Assembly (NCBI RefSeq): GCF_030816505.1
Contig: NZ_JAUSYB010000001.1
Coordinates: 2,294,001-2,358,000 of the forward strand
DNA: 64,000 bases
Direction: 5' to 3'
Source of the DNA: Microbacterium sp. W4I20
Lineage (GTDB): Bacteria > Actinomycetota > Actinomycetes > Actinomycetales > Microbacteriaceae
Shown piece after piece: positions 32,796 through 40,954 of the stretch. Each line of letters starts with the position of its first letter. The first letter of the stretch is position 1. Under the pieces are notes generated by a model that did not search any database, was not told where the DNA came from, and saw only the letters and a list, made by a program, of their open reading frames with translations. The position numbers and the translations under genes were made by a program.

Positions 32796-33320
32796 ATGTC
32801 GAGAGTCATCAAGGGACGCATGACGCATCGCCACGAGGGCGAGCTCGTCGTGTTCCACATCGGGATGCAGATCAACCGCTGGTGGCGACCCGACCTGTGG
32901 CTGCCGACCTTCTTCGCCATGCCACCGATGCTCCGCGAACTGTCCACTGACCCCGACTCGGGCATGCTCGGCTACCAGCTGCTGTTCGGATCCGGCGGAC
33001 CCTACGTCGTGCAGTACTGGTCGTCCGTCGACAAGCTCTACGCCTACGCGTCCAGCCCGTCGCAGGAGCATCGCCCCGCCTGGACCCGCTTCAACAAGAT
33101 GGCGCGCAAGGCTCCAGGAGCGGTCGGCATCTGGCACGAGACCTTTCTCGTCGACCGCGCCGAGAGTGTTTACGTGTCGACCAAGCCGATGGGGTTGCCG
33201 AAGGCCACGGAGATGGTCGAGGTGGGGAAGCGGCAGGACCGGGCACAGGCGCGGTTCGCGGAGGGGCGGAGCGACCCTCGCCAGAAGGCCTCAGTGACTG
33301 ACGAACGCGGCGGGATCTGA
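32796..33320 (+). CDS. DUF4188 domain-containing protein
   Basis: A 174-residue protein with the DUF4188 pattern: Phe-His-Ile-Gly-Met-Gln-Ile-Asn-Arg-Trp-Trp-Arg-Pro, Leu-Pro-Thr-Phe-Phe-Ala-Met, Gly-Tyr-Gln-Leu-Leu-Phe, and Gly-Ile-Trp-His-Glu-Thr-Phe. Members have a dimeric alpha-beta barrel similar to heme-binding or monooxygenase proteins; their activity is poorly known. AAGGAG precedes the ATG. It is the probable target of the adjacent MerR regulator. The 194 bases after it, up to the next gene, hold only an unused AGGAGG. Confidence 0.88.
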   Translation: MSRVIKGRMTHRHEGELVVFHIGMQINRWWRPDLWLPTFFAMPPMLRELSTDPDSGMLGYQLLFGSGGPYVVQYWSSVDKLYAYASSPSQEHRPAWTRFNKMARKAPGAVGIWHETFLVDRAESVYVSTKPMGLPKATEMVEVGKRQDRAQARFAEGRSDPRQKASVTDERGGI

Positions 33321-33514
33321 GTTCGGACCCACTGATTGCCGAGCGGCGGAAGGCGGAGCTCTCAGCCCAAGTCCTCATCGTGTCTTCCCTCGGCCCGTCA
33401 TGCGGGAGCACGACCACCGACCCTTGACCGCTCGAGGTTGCTGCTGGAAGAATAGGCCTTGCAATCCAACTCACAGGAGGAATCATCTCGAAGCAATTCT
33501 GTAATTGACGCCAT

Positions 33515-33805
33515 TTGACCGACACCCGGGAAGTACCTGGGCGGTTGGCGTTGGAGTTTGCTATGCGAGATGTACTGCCCCTCCTTGCGGAGGTCCTTCC
33601 TTCAGCCCCTTGGGCAATCGTTGCAGTGATGATTACGCGAACGCTCGTGATTCATCTTCGAGCGCACCTGCTGATCGAAGGACTGATCCAAGAGGTTCGA
33701 CTCAGCCTTGCGGTCCGACGCCTTCGGGCCAATGGTGGAAAGCCTAAGCACATCCGTCGGCTGATCGAAGAAGATCAGAAGCGTCGTGATCGGCCCTCGG
33801 GCTAA
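33515..33805 (+). CDS. Small hypothetical protein with one membrane segment
   Basis: A 96-residue frame with natural-looking composition: a hydrophobic stretch around Leu-Pro-Leu-Leu-Ala-Glu-Val-Leu to Ala-Val-Met-Ile-Thr-Arg, then charged amphipathic helices ending Arg-Arg-Leu-Ile-Glu-Glu-Asp-Gln-Lys-Arg-Arg-Asp. The start is uncertain: TTG 33515 has no ribosome site, and ATG 33563 is in frame. AGGAGG at 33475-33480 lacks a usable start at the correct distance. I do not recognise the family. The 125 bases downstream show nothing. Confidence 0.45.
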   Translation: MTDTREVPGRLALEFAMRDVLPLLAEVLPSAPWAIVAVMITRTLVIHLRAHLLIEGLIQEVRLSLAVRRLRANGGKPKHIRRLIEEDQKRRDRPSG

Positions 33806-33930
33806 AGGCTCCGTCGACGATCCGGTCGCGGCCGACCTTATCTCCGACGTCCCACTCTCCAGATGAGCCCATGCGTGCGTCCAGCAGCAGCTCGCGATGC
33901 TAAACACGCTTCCCTCTCATCGACCGTGCA

Positions 33931-34911
33931 TTACCGGTCCACCCCCACCCCCACATCGATCCCATCCCGCGACCCCACGACCTCCGCCACCGGCACAGCA
34001 TCCGCCAACCGCATCCGCTCCTCATCGCTCAACGAGATCTCGGCCGCCCCCGCATTCTCGTCCAGCCGAGCCCTCCTCCGCGTCCCCGGAATCGGCACCA
34101 CGCCTTCCGACAGCACCCACGCGAGCGCCACCTGAGCGATCGTCGCCCCGCGCTCCCGCGCTACCTCCTCGACCCGCTCTACCAGCCGACGGTTCGCCGC
34201 GAAGGCCTCGGGTTGGAAGCGCGGCAGTCCGCGCCGAGCATCCTCGGGCGCCAGCTCGTCCAGCGAACGGATGCCCGACGTCAGCGTCCCACGCCCGAGC
34301 GGAGAGAACGCCACCACGCCGATGCCGAGCTCATCCGCAGTCGCCTTCTCGTCGTTGTGCAGCATGTCTCGGGCGAAGAGCGAGAACTCCGACTGCACCG
34401 CCCCGATCGGATGCACCGCGTGCGCCCGCCGCAGCGTGGGACCCGACGCCTCGGACAGCCCGATGTGCCGCACCTTACCCTCGCGCACGAGGTCGGCCAG
34501 CGCGCCGACGCTCTCCTCGATCGGCACGTTCGGATCGACCCGGTGCAGGTAGTAGAGGTCGATCACGTCCATCCCGAGGTGCCGCAGCGACCGCTCGCAC
34601 GCCCGCCGGATGTACTCCGGACTGCCGTTGCGTCCGTGGACCGTGCCGTCGTCATCCGTCTCGGCCGACGCCTTCGTCGCGATCGTGATCTCGTCGCGCC
34701 GGGAGCCGAGCGCCCGCCCGATGAGCTTCTCGTTCTCGAACGGACCGTACGCCTCCGCGGTGTCGATGAACGTCACACCGATGTCGACCGCGTGCTGCAG
34801 GGTGGCGATCGCCTCCGCCTCGTCGGTCGGACCGTAGAAGGCGCTCATGCCCATCGCTCCGAGTCCGATCGATGAGACGGCGAGTCCGTCGCCGAGTGCC
34901 GAGTGCTTCAT
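33931..34911 (-). CDS. Aldo/keto reductase
   Basis: A 326-residue NADPH-dependent reductase of the AKR superfamily. The tetrad is visible: Phe-Ile-Asp-Thr-Ala-Glu-Ala-Tyr (Asp and Tyr), Ala-Thr-Lys (Lys), and Tyr-Leu-His-Arg-Val-Asp-Pro (His). Gly-Lys-Val-Arg-His-Ile-Gly-Leu-Ser-Glu-Ala and Ile-Pro-Gly-Thr-Arg-Arg complete the pattern of the AKR11/13-like group. Substrate unknown. The ATG overlaps the stop of a MerR gene (ATGA), so it forms a MerR-regulated operon. Confidence 0.93.
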   Translation of the reverse strand: MKHSALGDGLAVSSIGLGAMGMSAFYGPTDEAEAIATLQHAVDIGVTFIDTAEAYGPFENEKLIGRALGSRRDEITIATKASAETDDDGTVHGRNGSPEYIRRACERSLRHLGMDVIDLYYLHRVDPNVPIEESVGALADLVREGKVRHIGLSEASGPTLRRAHAVHPIGAVQSEFSLFARDMLHNDEKATADELGIGVVAFSPLGRGTLTSGIRSLDELAPEDARRGLPRFQPEAFAANRRLVERVEEVARERGATIAQVALAWVLSEGVVPIPGTRRRARLDENAGAAEISLSDEERMRLADAVPVAEVVGSRDGIDVGVGVDR

Positions 34912-35351
34912 GAGTCCTCTCCTTCTGCGCGAGCTTCCTGCCCGCGCGACGCGACCACCTCGCGGTACGCGTCGATCTTGGTGTCCAATGCTTCGAGGTG
35001 CCGGCGCGTGCGCTCCATCTCTTCGAGCACGCGCTCGCGATGCGCCTGCAGGATGCTGAGCCTCCCGCCCTCCGTGCCCTCCTCGCGCGACAGGTCGGCG
35101 AGCGCCCGCATGTCGGCAACCGACATCCCCGTCGCGCGGAGCATTAGTAGCCCGCCGATCCAGGCCAAGTCGTGCTCGTCGTAGCGCCGGCGTCCGGAGA
35201 CATCGCGGGGCGTCGGATCGAGCATCAACCCCTCACGCTCATAGAAGCGGAGGGTCGAGATCTTCAGTCCGGTGGCGTGCGCGACCTCACCGATTGTGAG
35301 GCCCTGCGGCGGCACGTCGACGTCGAGCGGGGGAAGGGTGATTCCGTCCAT
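34908..35351 (-). CDS. MerR-family regulator of the aldo/keto reductase operon
   Basis: A 147-residue protein: Leu-Thr-Ile-Gly-Glu-Val-Ala-His-Ala-Thr-Gly-Leu-Lys-Ile-Ser-Thr-Leu-Arg-Phe-Tyr-Glu-Arg-Glu-Gly-Leu-Met is the MerR DNA-binding core (about 18-43), and a coiled-coil dimerisation helix follows (100-135). No metal-binding cysteines, so probably an organic-stress or redox sensor. A dyad typical of MerR promoters lies just upstream. The start is ATG 35351. Confidence 0.92.
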   Translation of the reverse strand: MDGITLPPLDVDVPPQGLTIGEVAHATGLKISTLRFYEREGLMLDPTPRDVSGRRRYDEHDLAWIGGLLMLRATGMSVADMRALADLSREEGTEGGRLSILQAHRERVLEEMERTRRHLEALDTKIDAYREVVASRGQEARAEGEDS

Positions 35352-35364
35352 GGGTACAGCTTGC

Positions 35365-35388
35365 GACCTGAAGTGCGGTGCAGGTCAA
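35365..35388 (-). promoter_or_regulatory. MerR-type promoter dyad
   Basis: On the minus strand TTGACC (35388-35383) begins a dyad, GACCTG at 35386-35381 and CAGGTC at 35370-35365. A CAAGCT or AAGCTG box follows at about 19 bases, giving a long spacer as MerR promoters have. It lies 14 bases before the merR start. Confidence 0.6.
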
Positions 35389-35587
35389 GTGGGGGCGTGC
35401 GGGCGGGCAACGAGCACCCGTAGCCGAATATATTGCTTATGTCCTCATATGTGAGCTTTCATAGCCAAATGAATCAATCAAGCTCGAACAGGCGAGCGGA
35501 TTCATGAACATCGAAGCCCTAACAGCAGCCCTCGTCGCACCGTCGGTGCCGCGGTGGCGGCCTACCGTAATCGGAAAGAGGAAGTAC

Positions 35588-36475
35588 ATGCCATCTCCAA
35601 TCAGTCATACCTCTGCAAATCCGAACGCGTTCCTGCGTTTCGGTCGTCGCACGGTCGCCAGCACAGCCGCCGTGGCCACGATCATCGCGGGAAGCCTGCT
35701 GTGGGCAGGGCCTTCGGCCTACGCCGAGGAGGGCAGCGACGGAGTGACCGTGCAGGAAGCAGCCGTCGCTCTGGACAGCGTGAGCAGCGGGCTTGTGAAA
35801 GACGCAGTGGCGACTCAGGCCGGGCCGAGTGCAGAGACCACGCTTCAGGTCCAGGTGCCGGCGACAGCGTCGGAAGGCGTCTCCATGTCTGTGGGTGATT
35901 TCGAACTGAATATCTCCCTTCCGCATGCGACCACGGCAGACAGCGGGCAGCTTCTCGAGGATGGAACGACCGTTTACCCCTCCGATGGCGCGAGCAGCAA
36001 TGCCGTCGTCCCCACAGCAGGCGGTGTCCAGCTGCTCTCGGTCCTCGAAGGCCGCGAGGCCTCGGAGAGCTATTCGTACGATCTGAACATCTCGAGCGGT
36101 CACCGGCTTGAGGCCACGGCGAACGGCGGCGCCCGGATCGTAGACGGACAGGGCACCGTGAAGGTCGAGTTCGAAGCGGCATGGGCCGAGGACGCGTCCG
36201 GAGCTGCCGTGCCCACGCATTACTCCGTCGAGGGGAACACGCTCACCCAGGTCGTGGAACACAAAGACCTGGACAATGTTTCCTATCCGATCGTGGCAGA
36301 CCCGCTCCCCGTGGTCGTGTTCGTCGTCACCGGCCTAGCCTTGGTTGCCGTTGCGGCGCTCGCACTGGGCGTCGCGACGTGGCTAGTCGTCAGCTGGTGG
36401 AACACCTGCCAGGCGAGGGGCATGTACCCGGAGCTGTCCACCAGAAACGGCTTCACCGCCAGGTGCGTGCGATGA
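35588..36475 (+). CDS. Exported protein with C-terminal hydrophobic domain, unknown
   Basis: A 295-residue precursor-like protein. An N-terminal signal covers about residues 20-47 (Arg-Arg-Thr-Val-Ala-Ser, a hydrophobic core, then Ser-Ala-Tyr-Ala-Glu-Glu). The extracytoplasmic part is rich in Ser, Ala, Val and Thr and ends with a segment seen in secreted actinobacterial proteins: Thr-His-Tyr-Ser-Val-Glu-Gly-Asn-Thr-Leu-Thr-Gln-Val-Val-Glu-His and Tyr-Pro-Ile-Val-Ala-Asp-Pro. After it comes a long hydrophobic helix and a 25-residue tail with two cysteines. GAGGAAG precedes ATG 35588, so the upstream in-frame start at 35504 is unlikely. The 236 bases before it are A/T-rich, with the MerR dyad at the left end only. 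Confidence 0.78.
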   Translation: MPSPISHTSANPNAFLRFGRRTVASTAAVATIIAGSLLWAGPSAYAEEGSDGVTVQEAAVALDSVSSGLVKDAVATQAGPSAETTLQVQVPATASEGVSMSVGDFELNISLPHATTADSGQLLEDGTTVYPSDGASSNAVVPTAGGVQLLSVLEGREASESYSYDLNISSGHRLEATANGGARIVDGQGTVKVEFEAAWAEDASGAAVPTHYSVEGNTLTQVVEHKDLDNVSYPIVADPLPVVVFVVTGLALVAVAALALGVATWLVVSWWNTCQARGMYPELSTRNGFTARCVR

Positions 36476-36816
36476 GCCAACCGCGCACCTTCAACGCCGG
36501 CGTCTCCGGAACTCCAAACGAGATCGCCGGGCGGCTCTTCATCATTGTTTGCTCCCTCGGGATAGCGATCGGAGTCGTCGCGACCGCTGGGATGCTGCTC
36601 GCGGCCAGCGCCTTCGCAACCGCCAGCACGTTCGTCGTCCCGCTCGTAGCCACATTCGAAGGCTTCCGCGACGCGGGGGGCACGAACGCGGTCACTGTCA
36701 CCGGGTCCTGGACGATGACAGGTGTTGTGACGATCATCGGCGCGTTCCTCCTGTCATTCTTCCTACTTCGAAGCTCCGGATCATCGGCAGACAACAACGC
36801 GATCGTGGATCACTGA
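36472..36816 (+). CDS. Small two-helix membrane protein
   Basis: A 114-residue protein with hydrophobic helices near residues 20-48 and 84-103 and a Ser/Thr-rich loop between. Its ATG overlaps the stop of the exported protein gene (ATGA), so the two are translated together and probably function together. No family recognised. A strong hairpin 20 bases downstream ends the unit. Confidence 0.75.
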   Translation: MSQPRTFNAGVSGTPNEIAGRLFIIVCSLGIAIGVVATAGMLLAASAFATASTFVVPLVATFEGFRDAGGTNAVTVTGSWTMTGVVTIIGAFLLSFFLLRSSGSSADNNAIVDH

Positions 36817-36836
36817 CAGGAAAGGTGCCTGCAGAG

Positions 36837-36867
36837 CGAAGGGGCCAACTCTTAGTTGGCCCCTTCG
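36837..36867 (+). terminator. Perfect 14-bp hairpin with 3-base loop
   Basis: CGAAGGGGCCAACT at 36837-36850 is complementary to 36854-36867. It follows the stop of the small membrane gene at 36816 and probably terminates the two-gene operon. There is no T-run. Confidence 0.85.
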
Positions 36868-36980
36868 TCGTGCGCGAAACTTCCCACAGCACACCGCCCC
36901 ACTGCGCCTCGTTTACGCGCAAGGCCCGCGCGTCCGAGACCGCACCAGGAGGCGCATTCTCCTTAGTAAGGAACCCACGC

Positions 36981-37238
36981 ATGGAAGTGAACCCACACTC
37001 CTACACGAACTCCTTCCGCAAACGGATGCGGATCCTGTTCTCGCCCCTACGCCTCGCACTCTTCATCGCCGCACTCGTCATCGCGATCGTCGGAAACGTG
37101 GTCTACATCAACAACGGCGCCGGGCCGGAATGGCTCGGCCCGGCATCGGTGATTCCGTTCTGGTCCTGCGTGATCGGGGTGTTCGTCACCGACATGAAGA
37201 TGAGGCGGCTCGATCGAAAGCGCACCAACCCGCAGTGA
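36981..37238 (+). CDS. Small membrane protein, unknown
   Basis: An 85-residue protein with two helices (about 25-43 and 52-70) and basic ends (Arg-Lys-Arg-Met-Arg and Arg-Arg-Leu-Asp-Arg-Lys-Arg). AAGGA precedes ATG 36981. It lies after the terminator, so it probably has its own promoter, although it might be transcribed by read-through with the previous pair. No family recognised. Confidence 0.7.
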   Translation: MEVNPHSYTNSFRKRMRILFSPLRLALFIAALVIAIVGNVVYINNGAGPEWLGPASVIPFWSCVIGVFVTDMKMRRLDRKRTNPQ

Positions 37239-37247
37239 CGAATACGC

Positions 37248-38126
37248 TCACCGACCGGACACCACCCCCACGACTTCCTCCCGCACCCACCCACGCAGCC
37301 CGGTCGGCGTGGTCGTCGCGACGGTCCGCTCCTGCTCCGGCACGAACCCCTCGCGCATGCCGGTCGACATGCCGAGCACGGCATGCGCCATCGCCTCCGG
37401 CATCCCCGCCGCCCGCAGGCCGTCGAGCATCGCGGCATCCGACACCCGCTCGACGACGACGTGCCGCCCGAGCTCCTCCGTCAGGATCGCCCCGACCTCG
37501 GTCCACGTCAGATCCTCCGGTCCGTGCACGGCATGCACCCGGCGTCCACTCCACTCGCGGTTCAGCAGCGTCAGCGCCGCGACCTCGGCGATGTCGCGCG
37601 GAGCGACCCACGCCATCGGCGCATCCAACGGCAGAACCGTCGTCAGCCTGCCGGCCCGCAACGCCTCCACATCGAGGAGCAGGTTCGAGAAGAAGAACCC
37701 GCACCGCAGATGCGTGACGTCGATTCCGAGAGCATCCAGCGCCACCTCGGCCGCAGCGAGCCCATCGATCTCGCCGACACCGTGCCGTTTCTCGGCGCCG
37801 ATGCTGCTCTGGAACACCACCCGTCCGATGCCGTTCTCGGTGACCGCCGCGACGAGCGCTTCGGTCGCCCGCGCATAGTCGGCCAGCGGATCCTCCGACA
37901 TCACCGACGGATCCACCCAATACAGCGCGTCGACACCCTGCGTCGCCGCCACGACCTGCGCGGCATCCTGCGAATCCGCCTGCGCGACATCGACGTACTC
38001 GCGCAGCTCCGCATCGATGCTGTCGGGATTCCTGCTCAACAGCAGCGGACGGATGCCGGCGCGCACCAGCATCCGCGTCAGGTGGTGGCCGACATTGCCG
38101 TTCGGGGTGGTGATGGCGATGCGCAT
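37248..38126 (-). CDS. NmrA-like NAD(P)-binding protein
   Basis: A 292-residue atypical short-chain dehydrogenase. The nucleotide-binding loop is Ile-Thr-Thr-Pro-Asn-Gly-Asn-Val-Gly-His-His-Leu (a variant of Gly-X-X-Gly-X-X-Gly, residues 5-16), followed by Leu-Leu-Ser-Arg-Asn-Pro. Arg-Val-Val-Phe-Gln-Ser-Ser-Ile-Gly-Ala is the usual central strand. Such proteins are redox sensors or reductases. It is divergent from a WYL-type regulator with a strong dyad between, so control by that regulator is likely. Confidence 0.88.
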   Translation of the reverse strand: MRIAITTPNGNVGHHLTRMLVRAGIRPLLLSRNPDSIDAELREYVDVAQADSQDAAQVVAATQGVDALYWVDPSVMSEDPLADYARATEALVAAVTENGIGRVVFQSSIGAEKRHGVGEIDGLAAAEVALDALGIDVTHLRCGFFFSNLLLDVEALRAGRLTTVLPLDAPMAWVAPRDIAEVAALTLLNREWSGRRVHAVHGPEDLTWTEVGAILTEELGRHVVVERVSDAAMLDGLRAAGMPEAMAHAVLGMSTGMREGFVPEQERTVATTTPTGLRGWVREEVVGVVSGR

Positions 38127-38164
38127 GATCGTCCTTTCGTCACGAATCCGAACACGCTAGACGC

Positions 38165-38191
38165 AGATGCGGCCGGATTCTGGCCGCATCT
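38165..38191. promoter_or_regulatory. 10-bp perfect dyad between divergent genes
   Basis: AGATGCGGCC at 38165-38174 is complementary to 38182-38191, spaced by 7. It lies 38 bases before the NmrA-like start and 17 before the WYL gene start, so it is the natural operator for the WYL regulator. Confidence 0.7.
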
Positions 38192-38208
38192 TGCGCGACT
38201 ATGGAACC

Positions 38209-38919
38209 GTGGAATCGCCATCGAACCGCACCCTGCACCTGCTGTCGCTGCTCCAGACCGGCGGCGAATGGAACGTCGACGCCCTGGCCGACCGCCTCGA
38301 AGCCAGTCGCCGCACGGTCCGTCGCGATGCGCAACGACTCCGCGACCTCGGCTACGACGTGCGATCCCGCCCCGGTCCCGGAGCCGCGTACCGGCTGCAT
38401 CCGAGCACGAAGATCCCGCCGCTGCTACTCGACGCCGACGAGGTCGCGACGATCATCACCGGCCTGCTGGTGCTCGAGACCTGGACGCCGGACGATCCCG
38501 CAGCATCCGTCGCCCGCGCGAAGCTCGAGCAGACCCTTCCCCCCGCCCTTCGCCGGCGCGCGGCCGCCACGGCACTCTCGACACAGATCCTGCAGACCGA
38601 CCCGGCACCGGTCGACTTCGCCCTCGTCGGAACCCTGTCGGATGCCGTCGCCCACAGCTCCCGCGTCGCCTTCGACTACACAGACCAGCACGGCCGAGAG
38701 ACCCGACGCACCGTCGAGCCGTACCGGCACTTCCTGCGCCAGCGACAGTGGTACGTCGTCGCGTACGACGTCGACCGCGAGGACTGGAGGCTGTTCCGAC
38801 TCGACCGGATGCGGGAGGCGCGGATGCTGCCCGGCGTGCACGCCGGACGGGAGTTTCCGTTCGACTCGATCGAAGGATGGTTGACGAGCGACTTCGGGCG
38901 GAGCGGAGGCGCGGGGTGA
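38209..38919 (+). CDS. YafY-type WYL-domain transcriptional regulator
   Basis: A 236-residue regulator. The N-terminal helix-turn-helix is DeoR-like (Arg-Thr-Leu-His-Leu-Leu-Ser-Leu-Leu-Gln, Leu-Ala-Asp-Arg-Leu-Glu-Ala-Ser-Arg-Arg-Thr-Val-Arg-Arg-Asp) and the WYL domain lies in the C-terminal half (Gln-Arg-Gln-Trp-Tyr-Val-Val-Ala-Tyr-Asp). GTG 38209 is chosen because it falls beyond the dyad, with TATGGA close upstream; an in-frame ATG at 38167 would lie inside the dyad. WYL domains bind small molecules or nucleic acid ligands. Confidence 0.9.
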   Translation: MESPSNRTLHLLSLLQTGGEWNVDALADRLEASRRTVRRDAQRLRDLGYDVRSRPGPGAAYRLHPSTKIPPLLLDADEVATIITGLLVLETWTPDDPAASVARAKLEQTLPPALRRRAAATALSTQILQTDPAPVDFALVGTLSDAVAHSSRVAFDYTDQHGRETRRTVEPYRHFLRQRQWYVVAYDVDREDWRLFRLDRMREARMLPGVHAGREFPFDSIEGWLTSDFGRSGGAG

Positions 38920-38934
38920 GCGTGTCGACGTCTC

Positions 38935-39264
38935 TCAACGACCCTCCTCGTCGATGACCTCAACGGCATTGCCCCACACCCAGCAGCGGAATCGCTGATC
39001 GACGGCGCGGAACTCGATGCCTGCCGCTTTCGGCGTGGACCGCACCAGGACGGCATCCACTCGGATCGATTCCGGGCCGAACCTCACCCATGCCCGCACG
39101 CGACGCTGCAGTCGATACGGGTACACCGTGAGCGGCTGGTCGGCCATGGCGAGCTCACGATCGGTCAGGGACTGCAGCGGTCCGTGCTTCGACGCGGCGA
39201 CGATCGACTGCGCCTGCGACCGCAGATCGTAGTGCGCCGCCAGCGACGGACCGGGGTTCCCCAT
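38935..39264 (-). CDS. Hypothetical protein, 109 residues
   Basis: A soluble small protein with the C-terminal segment Arg-Val-Arg-Ala-Trp-Val-Arg-Phe-Gly-Pro-Glu-Ser-Ile-Arg-Val and Phe-Arg-Cys-Trp-Val-Trp-Gly-Asn-Ala-Val, like a compact beta-rich domain. AAGGA precedes ATG 39264. I do not recognise it; the composition looks like that of a real actinobacterial gene. It overlaps no other gene. Confidence 0.65.
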   Translation of the reverse strand: MGNPGPSLAAHYDLRSQAQSIVAASKHGPLQSLTDRELAMADQPLTVYPYRLQRRVRAWVRFGPESIRVDAVLVRSTPKAAGIEFRAVDQRFRCWVWGNAVEVIDEEGR

Positions 39265-39349
39265 GCCGGCGTTCCTTTCTCCGGCCGAGGTGGTCAGCCT
39301 ACGGCGAGGCACCGACGGACCGAGTGCGCGGGTCAGTCGCGGCTCTGGG

Positions 39350-39883
39350 TCAGGCGAAGGTCCCCAGATCTGTGACGGTCGCGGTCGTGGGGTCCCAGAG
39401 CCGCAGGCCCGTCGCGCGTCCGTGGATCTCACCTCCCACGTGCTCGAGCGCTGCCGGGAGGTCGACGACTCGCAGTCGGCGGGCGAGGGTGACGTGCGGG
39501 GTCCAGTTGCCCGGAGTCGTGTGCGGGGCATCGTCCCCGGTGCCGGCAACGGCGTGCACGGCCGCGTGGATGTCGAGGAGTTCGGCGGTCGGGACGATGC
39601 TGCGGGCCAGCACCCGGCGCTCGCCCGTGCCGAACAGCAGGGGTGCGCTGAGCGTGACCTCGATCGGCGAGCGCTGGAGGAGCGCGTGCGCGTCGAACGG
39701 GTCCAGCTCGGTACGCACGAGGAGGGTCACGTGGGGGCGGTTGCTCGTCGACGTGTGGTGAGCGAGGCTCGACACCCCGAGTGCGGCGAGCGCATCCCAC
39801 TCGGCGCGGACAGCCGCCTCCGTTGCTCTATCGAGGAGCAACTCGATCGACAGGAAGGAGCGCTTCGGCTCGGGATCTCGCAC
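39350..39883 (-). CDS. 2'-5' RNA ligase family (2H phosphoesterase) protein
   Basis: A 177-residue protein with the two histidine motifs of the 2H superfamily: Arg-Pro-His-Val-Thr-Leu at about 49-54 and Thr-Pro-His-Val-Thr-Leu at about 128-133. Members cleave or form 2',5'-phosphodiesters or cyclic phosphates. GTG 39883 is preceded at six bases by CATAAT, suggesting a leaderless transcript. The 119 bases before the next gene show only its ribosome site. Confidence 0.88.
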   Translation of the reverse strand: MRDPEPKRSFLSIELLLDRATEAAVRAEWDALAALGVSSLAHHTSTSNRPHVTLLVRTELDPFDAHALLQRSPIEVTLSAPLLFGTGERRVLARSIVPTAELLDIHAAVHAVAGTGDDAPHTTPGNWTPHVTLARRLRVVDLPAALEHVGGEIHGRATGLRLWDPTTATVTDLGTFA

Positions 39884-40002
39884 GCTCCGATTATGTCGCC
39901 CTGAGTCTCAGCATCCGCCTCCCTGTCCTCATTCGTCGACAGTCGATTCCCAGCCTCGACCTCCTAGAGTGAGACGTCGCCGACAGCGGAGGAGCCCGTC
40001 AG

Positions 40003-40935
40003 TTGAGTCAGGACTTGTTCGCCGGCCTCCCGCGAACCGCCTTTCAGGAGCCGGGATCTTCCCGCGGCCTCATCGACGTCTTCCACTGGCGCTACCTGCT
40101 GCGCCTCCTCGTGCGCACGGGTGTGACGACCCGCTACCGTAACTCGGTGCTCGGATGGACCTGGTCGTACGTGCGGCCGGCGGCGCAGTTCCTGGTGTTC
40201 TGGATCGTCCTCGGAGTCTTCGTCGGCGCGGCCGGCGCGATCCCGAACTACGCGGTCTATCTCTTCTCGGGGATCGTCGTCATCAACCTGTTCTCCGAGG
40301 GGTTCAAGAACGCGACGACATCGATCGTCGGGAACGCCGCCCTGGTGCGAAAGGTCTTCCTCCCGCGGCAGCTGTTCGCCGTGTCCTCCGTGATCGTCGC
40401 GTTCGTGCACTTCCTCCCCCAGGTCGCCCTGCTGCTCATCGCGTGCCTGTTCCTTGGCTGGGTCACGCACACCACGCTTCTGTCGGTGCTGGCGATCTTC
40501 GCGGGCATCATCATCGTCCTGGTTTTCAGCCTCGGACTCGGACTGTTCTTCGGCGCGGTCAACGTGCGATTCCGTGACGCCGAGAACATCGTCGAGCTGA
40601 TGCTGCTCCTCGCCACCTGGGCGTCGCCGGTGCTCTACTCCTGGACGATGGTGCAGACTGCGGTCGAGAAGACCCTCGAGTGGCCGTCGTGGATCGTCGA
40701 CCTCTACCTGCTCAACCCGATCACCCAAGCGGTTGAGCTGTTCCACTACGCGTTCTGGCGTCCGGCATCCGAGGGCATGACGTCCGCCGCCGACTACTCC
40801 GGCGACGCCATGATCGCCCTGCCGCCGGGTCTGGCGTGGAACACGCTCTGGACGTTCCTGATCGCCGTCGCGACCCTGCTGGTCGGGCAGCTGGTGTTCC
40901 GTCGGCTCGAGGGGCGCTTCGCGCAAGACCTCTGA
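40003..40935 (+). CDS. ABC-2 type permease, TagG/Wzm-like polysaccharide exporter subunit
   Basis: A 310-residue permease with six helices: N-terminal amphipathic Phe-His-Trp-Arg-Tyr-Leu-Leu-Arg-Leu-Leu-Val, Tyr-Arg-Asn-Ser-Val-Leu-Gly-Trp-Thr-Trp-Ser, then the inner-membrane helices and Arg-Lys-Val-Phe-Leu-Pro in the coupling loop. It matches the cell-surface polymer exporters, which need an ATPase partner; none lies beside it. TTG 40003 has GGAGGAG nine bases upstream. Confidence 0.87.
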   Translation: MSQDLFAGLPRTAFQEPGSSRGLIDVFHWRYLLRLLVRTGVTTRYRNSVLGWTWSYVRPAAQFLVFWIVLGVFVGAAGAIPNYAVYLFSGIVVINLFSEGFKNATTSIVGNAALVRKVFLPRQLFAVSSVIVAFVHFLPQVALLLIACLFLGWVTHTTLLSVLAIFAGIIIVLVFSLGLGLFFGAVNVRFRDAENIVELMLLLATWASPVLYSWTMVQTAVEKTLEWPSWIVDLYLLNPITQAVELFHYAFWRPASEGMTSAADYSGDAMIALPPGLAWNTLWTFLIAVATLLVGQLVFRRLEGRFAQDL

Positions 40936-40954
40936 GATCGGCGGCGGCGGAACG

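Noticed and set aside
33475..33480. AGGAGG as start of a gene at about 33487
   Set aside because: No ATG, GTG or TTG lies at the proper distance, and the following frames stop within a few codons.
33505..33747. 80-residue Pro/Ser-rich frame overlapping the 33515 gene
   Set aside because: Composition is unlike a protein, and the 33515 frame has a credible membrane segment and charged helices.
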